DNA of 64,000 nucleotides from Paramecium sonneborni (taxonomy: Eukaryota; Ciliophora; Oligohymenophorea; Peniculida; Parameciidae): positions 619,802-683,801 of the forward strand of contig CAJJDN010000012.1 of the NCBI GenBank assembly GCA_905182985.1. The letters are read 5' to 3'. Each line of letters begins with the position of its first letter. The first letter of the stretch is position 1. Under the pieces are notes generated by a model, which had not been told where the DNA came from, ran no database searches, and was given only the letters and a program-made list of their open reading frames with translations. This document shows positions 25,759-40,092 of the stretch, piece after piece. A program made the position numbers and the translations under genes.

Positions 25759-26066
25759 ATGATTACTCAATAAGACTTAATTATCAAATAAACTTCTGTG
25801 AGTGAATTTAAGATAAGCTTAAGAAAACTGTTAAATTTTGAATACTAAAAATAAATTTTAGGAAATTAAATACTGTATTAAAAGAAATTAATTCTAAAGA
25901 AGAAATAATGATCTCCAAAAGTTTTTATTTATTTAAGGTTGAAATAAAAATACCTCAATTATAGTTTTAAAAAATATAATTTAAATATCAGAGAAGATTA
26001 AATATAATAATATTATATATTATTAATAGATAGAAACATAATATTGATGAATATATTAAGAAATGA
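25759..26066 (+). CDS. Small basic hypothetical protein
   Basis: A 32-nt intron (GTTAAATTTT...TTTTAG) joins MITQQDLIIKQTSVSEFK... to LNTVLKEINSKEEIMISKSF..., giving 91 residues that are basic, with an RRLNIIILYIINRQKHN segment. A further 27-nt in-frame GT-AG stretch after FYLFK may also be spliced. The stop is 11 bp from the stop of the convergent VPS4 gene. Family unknown. Confidence 0.45.
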
Positions 26067-26077
26067 TGTTAATATTT

Positions 26078-27454
<1,377 letters not shown>

Positions 27455-28081
27455 CTATTAATTAGACAGCATTTAATCTTATTTATTCTAAATTTTTAGT
27501 ACTCATTAAAATATAAAAATAATGATTTAAATATAATTGTGATTTTCATAAATATTAGTCATAAGATTTAAAAAGATTTCAAAAAATTCTCCTTCTATGA
27601 AATATCTATTCTTATTTAAATTACTCAATAGAATTTCTTACATAGATAGTATTATTTTTACAATAGAATATTTTTATTTATTAATATATAATTTTCATTC
27701 CTCATAAATAATATTAATCTTTTTAATTTCTTTTTGAAAATTTATATCCATATAAAAGATAGCTTCTTTTATTTTAAGTTCTCTAAATTATAAGATTGTT
27801 TATCACTAATATAAGGATTCTCTTACTAAATGGTCTTTTTTATAAATATTGAAATAACACATATATACATTTAAAATTTCTCTATTTAAAACAGTTAATA
27901 TAATTTAAATTATATTAACAATTGAATATTAATTGATGAAATTATCATCAAATAGTAATATTCATATAAATTATAATTATTTGAATACAGAACAGATTCA
28001 ACCGTTAAATATTATATTAATTATAAAATTAACATATAAATTAATTATTTAATTAAATATTAAAATACCAATAAAGTGAAT

Positions 28082-28216
28082 TCATTCCAATATTTCATCA
28101 CGAATAATCTAGATGCTCATCTACCTTCTAGAATTGCTCATACATAGATTATTTGATGGAGAATTATCAGATTTATTTCCAGTTTAATAAGTTAAATCTG
28201 AGTTTGTTAATGGAAT
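28082..28216 (-). pseudogene. Artefactual 3' fragment of RING gene
   Basis: Last 45 codons including the stop of the RING E3 gene, cut by the N at 28217. The complete gene lies at 29262-30706. It is a duplicate produced by the assembly, not a second gene. Confidence 0.85.
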
Positions 28217-28217
28217 N

Positions 28218-28634
28218 TCTTCCCATTTCACATTAGGTTTTTCATTTATTATAGCATTACTTAAATTAGTTTTCAAAGTATTATTTTCAACTTAAATTTA
28301 TTTTATAAATACTATTATTATCTTTTAAAATTTATTTTTTTTAATTTTAATCTTCTTTTTTATTCTATTCATTTTATATTTTATTCTATTCCTCATTTTG
28401 TTTTTCCTCAAAAGGAGCTAAGTATTATTTCATTTAATTAAGTTCATCGCAATACAATGATAGCTTTTCTTTTGCTAAATTTATGTATTCCTAATTAATT
28501 TCTGTTTTTGCATATTTGCATAGTTCCTAACATCCTTATTTCATTAATTCAAATCCGTTTTTCTTTATGGAAAATTAATCACCATTCATAAATTGATATT
28601 TCCCTATAGAATATTTATCAATATCTACCTTCAT
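28218..28634 (-). pseudogene. Artefactual 5' fragment of VPS4
   Basis: Copy of the VPS4 start codon, MIT domain and first intron, truncated at the N. It would be removed on merging the overlap. Confidence 0.85.
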
Positions 28635-29396
28635 CTATTAATTAGACAGCATTTAATCTTATTTATTCTAAATTTTTAGTACTCATTAAAATATAAAAAT
28701 AATGATTTAAATATAATTGTGATTTTCATAAATATTAGTCATAAGATTTAAAAAGATTTCAAAAAATTCTCCTTCTATGAAATATCTATTCTTATTTAAA
28801 TTACTCAATAGAATTTCTTACATAGATAGTATTATTTTTACAATAGAATATTTTTATTTATTAATATATAATTTTCATTCCTCATAAATAATATTAATCT
28901 TTTTAATTTCTTTTTGAAAATTTATATCCATATAAAAGATAGCTTCTTTTATTTTAAGTTCTCTAAATTATAAGATTGTTTATCACTAATATAAGGATTC
29001 TCTTACTAAATGGTCTTTTTTATAAATATTGAAATAACACATATATACATTTAAAATTTCTCTATTTAAAACAGTTAATATAATTTAAATTATATTAACA
29101 ATTGAATATTAATTGATGAAATTATCATCAAATAGTAATATTCATATAAATTATAATTATTTGAATACAGAACAGATTCAACCGTTAAATATTATATTAA
29201 TTATAAAATTAACATATAAATTAATTATTTAATTAAATATTAAAATACCAATAAAGTGAATTCATTCCAATATTTCATCACGAATAATCTAGATGCTCAT
29301 CTACCTTCTAGAATTGCTCATACATAGATTATTTGATGGAGAATTATCAGATTTATTTCCAGTTTAATAAGTTAAATCTGAGTTTGTTAATGGAAT
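28218..29396 (+). repeat. Second copy of 1,179-bp duplication (contig start)
   Basis: Right-hand partner of 27038-28216, starting directly after the N. With one copy removed, VPS4 and the RING gene are each present once, both intact, with about 630 bp of non-coding A+T-rich spacer between them. Confidence 0.9.
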
Positions 29397-30706
29397 AAAT
29401 TAAACAGAAGGTTTCTTATTAATTTCACTTTAGGACTCATTATTATTACTATGAATTTTAGCAAAGAATATTTAAATTTCTTCCTCTTTCAATCCTTATC
29501 TACATAATGGACATTAACTATTTTTCTTTGTCCAATCTTATAAACATTAATCATGAAACAGATGATTACAAGGTGTTATTCTAAATTTCTCTTTCTTTTC
29601 AAATTGTAATAAACATATTGAGCATTCCTTAGACAAATATTCTTATAACATTTTCTAAGCCGGCATATATTTATTTAAATGAGCTTCCTCCAACACTGGT
29701 TTTACATATGTAATCTTTTTATATTGCTTTTTATATGAATAATAAATGAGGAATAAAATTATTATACCTAAAAAAATAACGGCACATATAGTTAAAATAG
29801 CCCACAATGGAAATTCATCAATTTATATTTTACTAGTCTACTATATAAGATTACTTCAATTCTAATATTAGACTATGTTCTCTATCCAAATTTTCATTAA
29901 ATACTCCAATAAATATTAGGTATTCATTTGATTCCTATAAGTTTGAAAAGTAATTCTTTAGATTAATATTTACATTCTATTTCTTATCTATTAATTAATA
30001 TCCTTTAAAAAAATTTGGTTATTCAGCAAAAGTTTCAAAAACACCAGATAAAAGTGAAATTCCCATGAGAGCATTGGAATTGGATATTTTCAACTATTCA
30101 TTTTAAATTATGCTTACAATGTAATCCAAGCTTTTCAATTGATAATATGCAAAAAACCAACTCTATATATTCAGGTTAATTTAAACTAACAAGCCAACGT
30201 CAATAAAATTTACAGATTAATCACAATTTAAACCATAAGATGGAAATTTGCATTTTGGTTCTTTTAATTACTCAATCTAATTAAAATGAACCTTTATTAT
30301 ACATTATCATATATGGTTAATTTAAAACTCATTTTGGAGTCTGTTTCATTAATATTCTAGTAAACTTTCTCCATTTTCGAATAAATGGAGATTGTTAGAT
30401 TTTAATTTTCTTCCCTTTAACCTAACCATAATTAATGTATATGTTATTTTTAGGAATAAGACTCGTAACTAGAAGATTATATTGTTTTTTTTTCATCAAT
30501 TATTTCAATTATAGGAAAACTATTTTTATTTAGAGGAAACTGAACAATTTCAAACTATTAACTTAATAGCTAAATTTTTTTACTTATATTATATATCCAT
30601 GATTTTTTTTGAATAAGTACTCGTAATTAAAATCAATAAGTGTGAACTATTCTTCAAATATTTTCTTTGTATAACCTATTACCAAGAATATTATTATTTA
30701 ATACAT
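29262..30706 (-). CDS. Transmembrane RING-H2 E3 ubiquitin ligase
   Basis: 455-residue type I membrane protein. A signal-peptide-like start MYQIIIFLVIGYTKK is followed by a lumenal or extracellular region of about 285 residues with few cysteines (PKCKFPSYGLNCDQS). A TM helix WAILTICAVIFLGIIILFLI and a basic stop-transfer segment come next. The cytosolic RING-H2 finger ECSICLLQ...PCNHLFHDQC...CPLC has all eight metal ligands. The architecture resembles the PA-TM-RING family (RNF13/RNF167), but I cannot confirm a PA domain. Introns of 29, 26 and 22 nt restore the frame. The first brings the signal peptide into frame, which is why ATG 30706 was chosen. The tail is Ser/Asn-rich. Confidence 0.8.
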
Positions 30707-30972
30707 TAATTTAAATTTAATGAATTTACAATTGAATGAAATCAAAAATCAGTAATTCAATATCATTATTTTCTTAAGCTCTTCTAATATTTTATTAAAA
30801 CATATTAAAAAAGTAATAAAATCAAAATTATTTATATTTAATAATCTTGGTATAATAAAGGTGATTTATGTCAATCATTTTTTTAATTGAAGTTATTAAT
30901 AAAAATATTTATGAAAAAAGAAAAAAATAATTTTAAAGTGTTCAATTTATAAAACAATAATTATTATTTACA

Positions 30973-32053
30973 TCAATTTTATTTAGTCTTATTCATGATA
31001 TCTGTTAAGATAGTCTAATCAAGATATTTAGATTTTTAATTAAATTCTTTTTCAAATTTTTTAGTATCATCTTAATCTACTCCTAATTCAAGTCTATTTT
31101 TTATATTGATTTTTACATTTATTTGTTTTGTGGTTTTTATCCATAAAGTATTTATAAATCAGATGGCAAAAATTCAATGTTTTTTTTCAAAAATATATTT
31201 AAATCATTACTTTATGGTAATTCTTTAATTGGATTATAAGGTTCAAAAGAGGGATAGTCTAAAAATGAGATCAATTTCTATTTGAATTCTTTTGATATTG
31301 TAATATTTTTCTACCTGTTTAATCATCTATAAGTAATTTTTATGCAATCCGAAATCTTTTTTCATATGCTTTTTATATTTATTCTCTAATTTAATTTCCG
31401 ATTAAAACAAAGTATTCTTTTTCTAATTTATTTTCATAGCAATAAGCATGTACAAATTCATCAATACTATTATATAGGTTATTTATCAATACTAATTGAA
31501 TGCATTTTCTAAATCCCATTATATGGTCTCTTTGATTTTGGATGTATTAATTTGTAAATTTATCATGGAATCATTTTTATCAATAAATTATTCAAAAGCT
31601 AATATATCTTGTATATGTTTATATTTTTTATGATCCTCTATTGCTAATTTGACTTGAAATAAACAATCTTCAATAATTTCTAATTAATGATAAAATAATT
31701 ATAATACTATGTGCTTCAAATGCAGTTAGTTTTGCAATTTTATTTGGGTACTTTTCTTCTAATAAATCTATAATAATGGCAAAGAGATTTCTAAATAATT
31801 TTTCATCTGAATAATCATCTTCAAAGTCCCATAAAATTTATTCTTCTAACATAGTCTCTTTAATGTTCAGTGAAGCTAAGGGTATATTAAGTTTGATAGG
31901 ATAGAGATTTTGAGCTATTGTTTGCTTTCCAGGTGGAAATGGACATAATTTTATGTTATTTTGCAATTTTTCATTATGGGTCTTAATTTTGTGAATTTTC
32001 TTTTTAATGCAATCAAGTTAAGCGATTGATTCAGATAGTTTAGTGTTCTGCAT
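30973..32053 (-). CDS. SNF5/SMARCB1-like SWI/SNF core subunit (with apparent frameshift)
   Basis: SNF5-family chromatin-remodelling subunit. Two imperfect repeats typical of the family are present. The first starts NLYPIKLNIPLASLNIKETM and WDFEDDYSDEKLF. The second is [20 protein letters not shown], then YIDEFVHAYCYENKLEKEYF and GNQIREQI, matching human [20 protein letters not shown] and YSIRGQLSWH. Introns of 28, 26 and 26 nt are required. After LQILYGQK the frame must shift by one base at a run of five A to reach NVKINIKNRLELGVDQDD and the stop. The model is one base short of 333 codons plus stop. A homopolymer sequencing error is the simplest reason. About 333 aa, close to human SNF5 (385). 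Confidence 0.8.
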
Positions 32054-32579
32054 TAATAACAAAAAATTAAAAATTAAAAATATTTAAAATCTTTTTATAA
32101 AATCAATTATTTAAAGATATTACTAAAATGATCGAATAGATTTACATCTACATCCTAAAACATCATTAAATATTTATTATTAATTATAGTATCAAAAAAC
32201 TTTATTTACATACTTTTCTTATATTATATTACTCATTTTAACTGATTATATATTTCCACTCTAAAATTGAATATTTTTTTAATGATTATACTAAATATGT
32301 TATAGCAAAGTAAAAAATATATAATAAATAGAATATAAAATCTTGATTATTTTGAAAAAATAAAGATTTAGAAAAAAAGAATGAATAAATGGAGAATGTT
32401 TAAAGAATGAATAATAAATATATAAAAAAGGAGTTAAAAATGAAATTAAATAATAAGTATTTATTGAAGAATAAAGAAATTATGATAAAGTTTGAATAAA
32501 CATTAAATAATTAATTGTAGCATTTAGATAAATTAGGATGATTTGATTTATAGATAAATTGAACAAATAAAAAATAATA
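32054..32579. other. Divergent intergenic region
   Basis: About 525 bp between the SNF5 start and the next plus-strand start. A+T-rich, no gene seen; it should contain both promoters. Confidence 0.45.
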
Positions 32580-34103
32580 ATGAGAAAAATAATATAATTA
32601 TTGGTTGTAGTAATTGAATTGGTAATAGGATAAAAAGAATAAGCAAATACAGCATCATATGCAGCTTAATAATAAGGAGCAATGGCAGCTGCAATAGCTT
32701 AAGCAGCGCCATATGCAGCAATGGGTATTCCAATAACGATTAAACCATAAACTCCTCCACCACCTCCTGATCCTCCTTCAATTGGAACTGAACCAGAGCC
32801 TTCAGAATATAATGATCTTTTTACTTATTCGGGTTATTTTGATCCTTATAATGATGATGTTCATGCTTTTATGATCAATGGAAAAAGAAGAAAAAGACAT
32901 AGAGTTAATTGTGGAAGAGATAGAAAAGGTAGATATTGTGATTTTAGAAGATCTCATCATTAACATGGTTTATATAATAGAGATTGCATTCATTATGCAG
33001 GATCTTTAGAAATTTTTGGAGTTTGGTAATGTGGTTCTAGAAAATAATTATCAACTGGAGCTGTTATCAGATTTTTGGTTGAATTACATGAACTTGTTTT
33101 AGCATATAAATAATAAAAAAATGATTATGCCATTTAAAGATTTTAAAGAGTTATGGAATATAATAGAGATATTTATGCTAAATTAAAAAGAGCATTTAAA
33201 GCTAATATAAAAAAGAATATTGAATTTGTTATGGAAATATTAAATAAAACTAATGAATAAGTTATACAAAATTTTTAATAAATTCTAGATATGTCTAAAG
33301 AAATATTAGCAGATATAAGATAAGATAGAGAAGCAGAATTAGAAGAATTAAAAAGTTAATTATAAGAATTATTAGAAAACTTTCCACCTCCTTTAAGCAT
33401 ATGTTAATAATTAAGAGATTGTGATTCTTGTTTATCAAGGGATGGATGTATATGGTGTACAGAAGAATAAAATTGTTAATAGGGAAATTCAAGAGATGGA
33501 GCATTTTTTAATAGTTGTGATATATGGGTTAGTGGTTAAGAATGTCCTGAAGAAGAAGCTTAATATAAATTAGATAACAAAGTTAGTTATAAAAATGAAT
33601 TAGAAGATTATTACAATTAATCTGATTTGGAATTAGACTAAAAATTATATTTAGCATCTAAATAAAGAGATATGATTTAATTAAAAAATTAAATTGAAAA
33701 TAGAAGAGTTGTAATTGATTAAATGATCAGTATTGAAAGAAATTTGAAATAGAGAAGTATATAAATTATTGATGAATTTTCTAAAAATAAGCAATATGAT
33801 GGGGATTTTCTATCTAAAATTCTCGATGAAGATGCAGAAGGTTAATGGACTGATTATAAATAAGAAACCAAAAAACTATTTAAAGAAGATTAAGAAGCTT
33901 AAAAAGAATTAGAAGCTGAAGAACTTGAATAAAGAAAATAATAATCAGAAAAAGATAAAAAAAGAGAAGAATTTGAAAAAAAAGAGTTGGAAAAAAGAAA
34001 TGAATCTACTGTTATTAACAAATCTAAATATAAAGATAGAACAAGTGTAGAAGATGTCTTAGAAAAAGAATAAGGCAAATTAGAAAAATAAGAAGAAAAA
34101 TGA
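32580..34103 (+). CDS. Secreted protein with PSI-like Cys cluster and coiled coils
   Basis: Intronless 507-residue protein. A signal peptide (MRKIIQLLVVVIELVIGQ) precedes an Ala-rich stretch AMAAAIAQAAPYAAMG and a Pro-rich PQTPPPPPDPP. Next is a basic Cys/His-containing part, GKRRKRHRVNCGRDRKGRYC. A long helical region comes before a cysteine cluster near residues 276-325: CQQLRDCDSCLSRDGCIWC, then two more cysteines. The spacing resembles PSI (plexin-semaphorin-integrin) modules. The last 150 residues are a charged coiled coil, Lys/Glu-rich. I infer an exported structural or cell-surface protein. No TM helix follows the signal peptide. The exact family is not recognised. Confidence 0.7.
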
Positions 34104-34777
34104 TTTTAAATCAAAATTATTTATTTATATTATTAATCATACATAATACATATAATACAATAAATAAATCAACTTTATACAAATTATTGCCTGATTTTTA
34201 AGAATTTAGGAAGTTTTTATTTTTTTATACACAAAACAAAATATAAAGATTATTCTAAATATTGTCTATTTAAATCACAATCATATTTATATAAAATTGT
34301 TTTGTTTTTAATTTAATACATATGATAAACCTATTATTTCAAAGTTTCATTTAATTAATCATATAATAACTTATAGATTATTATTTATGTAATATTGTTT
34401 ATTATGAATTTGTTATACAATTTGTATCCTTTTAATTAATTCATAATAAAATAGTATTTATTTTGTCTAAAAAAAGTAAGTATTACTTTTAGATGAATAA
34501 TAAAAATGTAAGTTAAGAGTTATTTTTATTTTATTATATTAATTAAGCTAAAAACATGGATTTTGGAGGATAAATTTGATGCTATTTTTTGAATTGTTAT
34601 TAAAACTTTTTCTAAATTTAAATAAAAGAATTGGTTTTAATTTTATGATTTATTTTATAAATATTTCTCCTGTACAATTTTCTTTTAATAAAATTGCTAT
34701 CTAGCTCTAGTGAATTTAATAATACTAAGTATTTAAAAAAAGAAATATATATTATTTTATATAACAAAATAAGCTAA
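34104..34777. other. Intergenic spacer
   Basis: About 670 bp, A+T-rich. No open frame of note, no repeat. It lies between two genes on the same strand. Confidence 0.45.
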
Positions 34778-36984
34778 ATGTAGCAATAATAATAACAATT
34801 AAGATCAGGTGAAATCAGAAGGCAATCTTCAACATAATCAAATAGTGCACTTGATGAACCATTTCTAAAATTTTTAGCTGAAAGTAATTATTTGGAAAGT
34901 GAATAATCATCCTAAGAAAATCATTAAAAATTAACTAAATGCAAAACTGAACATCTACTTTAACCAATATAGCTTCTAAACTCCAATTCATTTACTGTTA
35001 GTGATAAGAAGGTATGCATAAAATTAGAAAAAATAGTTTTCATTTCCAGCAAATGAAATTCTTGAATGGGAAACTTTACAAATAACATTGCCACCAGAAG
35101 TATATCAATTTTTATTATATATGAAAACTTAATGTAGTAATGGTACCATAGTTTATACAAATGAATAAATATAAGGTTTGTTTGATGATAGTAAAGTAAT
35201 CATGTATAAATAGATATATTAAAAATAGTAAAAATTAATTAGAATTATTTTAAAAATTGTTAGATAAAGGATGGATATCAAAAACAACAAGATTATTCAA
35301 TGATATTGCAATTAATTTTTATGCATTAGCTGTAAAGAAATTAACATATGAAAATTTGGTTTGGATTATAAGATCAATAAAAAGAGATTTAATAACTCCA
35401 ACAGAAAGATTAGTTTAAAGTAGGATTAAAGAATGTTATGGTTTAAAATACAATAGAATTGAATGGGAATTAATAATGAATTAATTAAAATCTCAAAAAT
35501 AATAAATAAAATTTCGTTCATCTAATGGAAAATTGATTGAATTACCATTATTATCAGTAAAGAACATAAAGGATCCATTGATATAAGAAGAAACATATGG
35601 AATTTATATTTAATAATAGAATTGGATAGTTGAAGATGAATTTTAACCAGAATTAGATAAAAAATAAGAGTGGAATATATTTATAGAATTTTTGATGGAT
35701 TTTTTTGCTAAAACAAATGCATAAAATAATAAAATTTTAAAAGGTGGTAGATATGGTTGTGCATAATTCATAAAGTTATTAGGACCTAAGAAATTAAGAG
35801 ATTTATCACTAGGAAGATTAACTCTTTATGTTTAAATGGCAGTTAATAAGAGTTACATTCGATATAATAAAACTATTTTGATATAAGAAAGTAGAGAAAA
35901 ATCAGAACATACAACTGATAGTTCTGCTGATGGTGATCCATAAATTAAAATAAGAGTTAAAGAACTTTAAGAGTAATTAATAGAATTGCTATTAGATAAT
36001 CCTGATGGGTATGATTTAATAATTAAATAAGAGTGTATCGTTGGCATAAATACCTACATTATTAAAAGAAAGAGTCAATTTTGAATTAAATTTAATTGAA
36101 TTAGGTTTTCCTAAACTTAAAAATTTTATTGAAAGTGTTAAAGATGTCATTTCCATTGAAAATAGTGGTAGAAATAATTTTGTTGCTAAATTAAATTATT
36201 CTAAATTACCTAAAAAATATTAAAGTAATTTTAAGTAATAAATTATTAGAAGTTAAATAAAGTGAATCCTTTAATTAAAAATATATTTACACTGTTTTAT
36301 AAATGATTAAAAACATTTTAAGTAAACACAAATATGGAATTAGTATTAATCAATTATATTATGATTTATCTTAGTAATTAGGAGAATGGTTTAATTATCA
36401 AAGATTTTAATGCTAAAGTTTTTTTTAGTTTTTATAAAATTATGCTGAAAATATTCTAGTAATAGTTTGTTAAAAAGGAAATCAATATTTAATTTATGAA
36501 AGAGATTTAAGATTTTTACCTCCTCCATAACCAACTTAAGATATTAATGATTAATAATTTGAATATATCTTAAGTGAAGCCTTTTAATGTAGTTTAGGAT
36601 TATCCATACCATAATCAAGTTTTTCTGGAAGTTGGCTTGGTAAAGTAGGAGATTCTTAAATTAGATAAAAAACACCTCCTCGTATTGAAGATTCTCATTA
36701 AGAAATTAAAGATAATCTCAAATTTATTGATGAATTATTAGGTAATTATTTATTATTCAACTATATATTTAGGTAATGAAAATAAATAAAATGATACTTA
36801 TTCAATCTAAGATTGGTCTGAAAAATCAATGAATCCATTAGGAATGATAAGTTCAATAAATTATGGTCATAGTGAAATCCAAGATTTCGATCTAACTAAA
36901 GAATTATAATTCTCAATCCAATAATAATAATAGTAACAATAATAATAATAATAATAATAAAATTAAGATATAAAAAGAAAATGA
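34778..36984 (+). CDS. OST-HTH-associated (OHA) plus double-LOTUS domain protein
   Basis: Probable RNA-binding regulator of 687 residues. After a Gln-rich start and an N-terminal helical region, residues about 275-345 match the OHA domain (LKGGRYGCAQFIKLLGPKK, LRDLSLGRLTLYVQMAVNK). A LOTUS/OST-HTH domain at about 380-450 reads LIELLLDNPDGVSLAQIPTL and LIELGFPKLKNFIESVKD. A second, more divergent LOTUS follows near 468-545 (KNILSKHKYGISINQLYYDL). The C-terminus has a 14-glutamine run encoded almost wholly by TAA. Introns of 25, 34, 25, 28 and 31 nt give an exact frame; one lies inside the first LOTUS domain. LOTUS domains bind RNA, including G-quadruplexes, and DEAD-box Vasa helicases. No NYN nuclease domain is present. 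Confidence 0.8.
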
Positions 36985-37655
36985 AAGTTTTTTTTATTTT
37001 ATTACATCTTTCAATTTATACTAATTTTTTTGTGATAATATATATTATTTACTATTTAGATAATTAAAAAAATTAAATTTAAAAGGAAATATCTCTATCC
37101 TTTTTTTTCGAATAAAATCTTATCTCATATTCATTATTTTTCTTTTTTTAACAATGTTTCTCTATTATCTGATATGAAAAGTAACTAAAATAATTCTAAT
37201 GATATTCATTAATATCATTTTTTATAGATATAATTATTCCCCTTCCAAAATTTTTATTTATATATAATTACAACTGATGTGGATGGATGTTTGGTAAAAA
37301 TTTCTTTTCGATTCTAATCTTTTATTCTAATATTAGGTTTGTTAACAATTAAAAAATTTGATTTATTTTTAAAGAATAAAAAGAATTAATTTGATTACAA
37401 TTTTAAGTGAATTGTTAATGAGTTTCTTAAATTTTCAAGAGTTTACATATATATATAGAGTACATGATGATCATAGAAACATTTTGTTTTTTGGATTGTT
37501 ATAATTCAATAACCTTTTATTTAATTCCTAAATTCTCCATTAAAGATAAATATTAAACCAAAAATTGGTGAATAGTATAAGCCATTAAAAACTCCATAGT
37601 TTTCAACTTTGAAATTAATTTAATAAATAAATTCAATCTATTTTTTTTAATAGAA
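36985..37655. other. Intergenic spacer
   Basis: About 670 bp. A+T-rich, no coding frame or repeat seen; likely 3' UTR of the LOTUS gene and promoter of the next. Confidence 0.45.
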
Positions 37656-39682
37656 ATGCAAGAAAATTTGAAAATAGAAGAAAGTAAAGTGAATTAAGTT
37701 CTAAAAGTACAAAAGTTGTTTCCATTTTAAATAAATGGAGACACTATTGTCTATTAATCTAAATATGTTAAGAATTTGTATACAATTATAAATGAAGAAG
37801 ATCATCATGACAAAAGAAAAATGTTTGATAAATTATCTACATTGTTTAGGATTTTTTATGGTATCATTTAATTATTAATCCAAACTTATTAAATCATAAA
37901 TCTCTCTAGATTAAATTCAAAAACTATATTGGTAGAATTAACTAATGGTGATTATCCATAAATACATTTTACAAATTTACATGAAAGAATAAATCTTGTT
38001 ACATATAATGAAAATTTTATAGAGATAAAACTTCTGTGTTAATAAGCATTCAAAAGTTTCTAATAAAAATAAATTAATGATTTGAAGGATAAATGTCCTT
38101 CAGAAGAAAAGTAATAAACTATCAAAGGGATTCATTATGCAACAGCTCTTTTGAACTAGTTTCTGAATTAACTGGAAACAGATTTGTATTTTAAGAATAT
38201 TAAAGAATTTCTTTTAGATAACAATATTAACTTGTTAGATGAAAAATTATTGTAAAAAAAAGACTGGAAGAAAAAAAGTTATAATAATATGAACGAATAA
38301 TCAATTAGATTTGACGAATAAAATACATAAGTTTAAGAGAAGGAGCAAGATTATTGAATTATTAAGAAATTATTTTATTTATTTATACTATTAGTTAAAA
38401 TTATGGATCAAATAAAAAATGTTGATTCTTACTTAGATACTTTGTTTGGAGATTTTAACAATGCTAAATGTTTTAAATATGCTTAAAAATTGGTTTCTAT
38501 AAAATCATAGAAAATTTTTTAAGAATTAGATTGTCATTAGTTATTCATTAATGGAAATCAATAACATTTGGATATGTCTTTTAGGTCCTAAACTGCTTAA
38601 ATCTCCATACCAACAAGGTACTATATGAAAAATAGTAAGAAAGATTGATTGTTTTGGTTAAATAGAAGTTAAAACCTTTACAAAAGAAGAAATAGATTCT
38701 CTGAGAAAGGAACGAGGACAAAGAGCATAGTTAAAATTAAGAGAAATTTAAGAAGCATCTTAGAAAAGAAAATAAGACTTTGTAGATTCTTGGAAAAAAA
38801 CTTAACAAATTTAACATTAGAAACCTTTATATTAAATACTTTAAGAATAAGAAAATGCATAAATAAAGTAATAATAAGAGATAATACAACATAAATTAGA
38901 ATAAATCAAATTAGAAAGGAAGCCTTTAAATAAAATAGATTTTGAAGAGCATAGAAAAAAATTTTGTGAATTGATTATAAAAACAAGGCAGAAGTCTAAT
39001 GAATCCTAATTAAATAATTAGAAAAAATCTATAAGTCCTGAAAAATCTAATTATTATCAAAAAATAGAAGAAGTAAAGGTTAAATAAAAATTATTAGAAA
39101 AGGAGAGAAAAAATTAGCTACTAGAATTATAAGAGAAAAAGAAGATTTTTTCTGAAGAAACAAAAAAAAGGTTTAAACCAAAATTGAGTTTAGAAAAATA
39201 AAATGAGTTATTAGAAATATAAAGTAAGTTGCATCATAGATCTGATTTTTAAAAATATTAAGTATTAGCAAATAGAGTTAGGTAAAAAAAGATATCATAT
39301 TAAATTTATGACACTGATGAAGAGACAAACTCTTTGAATAATTTTATAAAAAGCAAAGATTAAAATACATCTTATGATATTGCTAGTTAAGACACTCAAT
39401 TACCAAAATTTAAACATAAAAGCTTTGTTATTGAAACAAATAACTAACAACAAAACATAAATTATTGGTAAAGAATAGCTTTGAATCAAAATTTATCAAA
39501 TAAAGATAAGAATTTAATTATAATTGAAGAAGCAAAAAAGTAAATTTAGATAATAATTTAGGTTAGAAGAGTTGTCAAAAAAATAAGAATAATTAGCACG
39601 TGTTTCTGGTTATGAAAGCTTAGAAGCAGACAATCTTTTGATTAGTTCCATTAAAGCTAAATTAACAGTTTTAGAAAATTGA
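37656..39682 (+). CDS. Coiled-coil protein with helical N-terminal domain
   Basis: 648 residues with three introns of 36, 22 and 22 nt. The 36-nt intron contains an in-frame TGA and must be removed. The N-terminal 240 residues look like a folded helical domain (KYVKNLYTIINEEDHHDKRK, GIHYATALLNQFLNQLETDL). A part with IMDQIKNVDSYLDTLFGDFN comes next, then a Lys/Glu/Gln-rich coiled coil from about residue 330. The protein ends ARVSGYESLEADNLLIS. No enzyme motif. This pattern is common in ciliary or basal-body scaffold proteins, but I do not recognise the family. Confidence 0.65.
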
Positions 39683-39775
39683 ATTTTTGGAATACAAAAA
39701 TTATATTCATATATAAAACACTGTAATTGCTATTTTGTATGAAATAATTAATTTTAATATATTACTGTTAACTTA

Positions 39776-39937
39776 ATGAGATTTAAATAATATTTAGCAA
39801 GTTATAATCTTGGACTCAAACAATAAATTTAAGATAAAAAAAATGTATTATCAAAATAAAGAATTATTATTGTTGTAGAATAATCTTATTTAAATCCTCA
39901 TTTTATAAAAGGTGAAGAATAAGAATATTTGCTATGA
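39776..39937 (+). CDS. Very small hypothetical protein
   Basis: 53 codons from ATG to TGA, starting MRFKQYLASYNLGLKQQ and ending HFIKGEEQEYLL. Hydrophilic, protein-like composition, but too short to be certain. It lies between the preceding gene and the convergent TOP3 3' end. Confidence 0.3.
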
Positions 39938-40092
39938 TAATAATTGATAATATATTGTAAGAATACAAAATGATAAGATTTTTTTTAAACACAATTTTAA
40001 TTAATTTGGTTAAAGTAGTTCTATAAGTATGTGGAAATAAAAAAAACATGAAGAAATTATAACTGTTAAATAATTTTTTGTTTTATTTTAAT

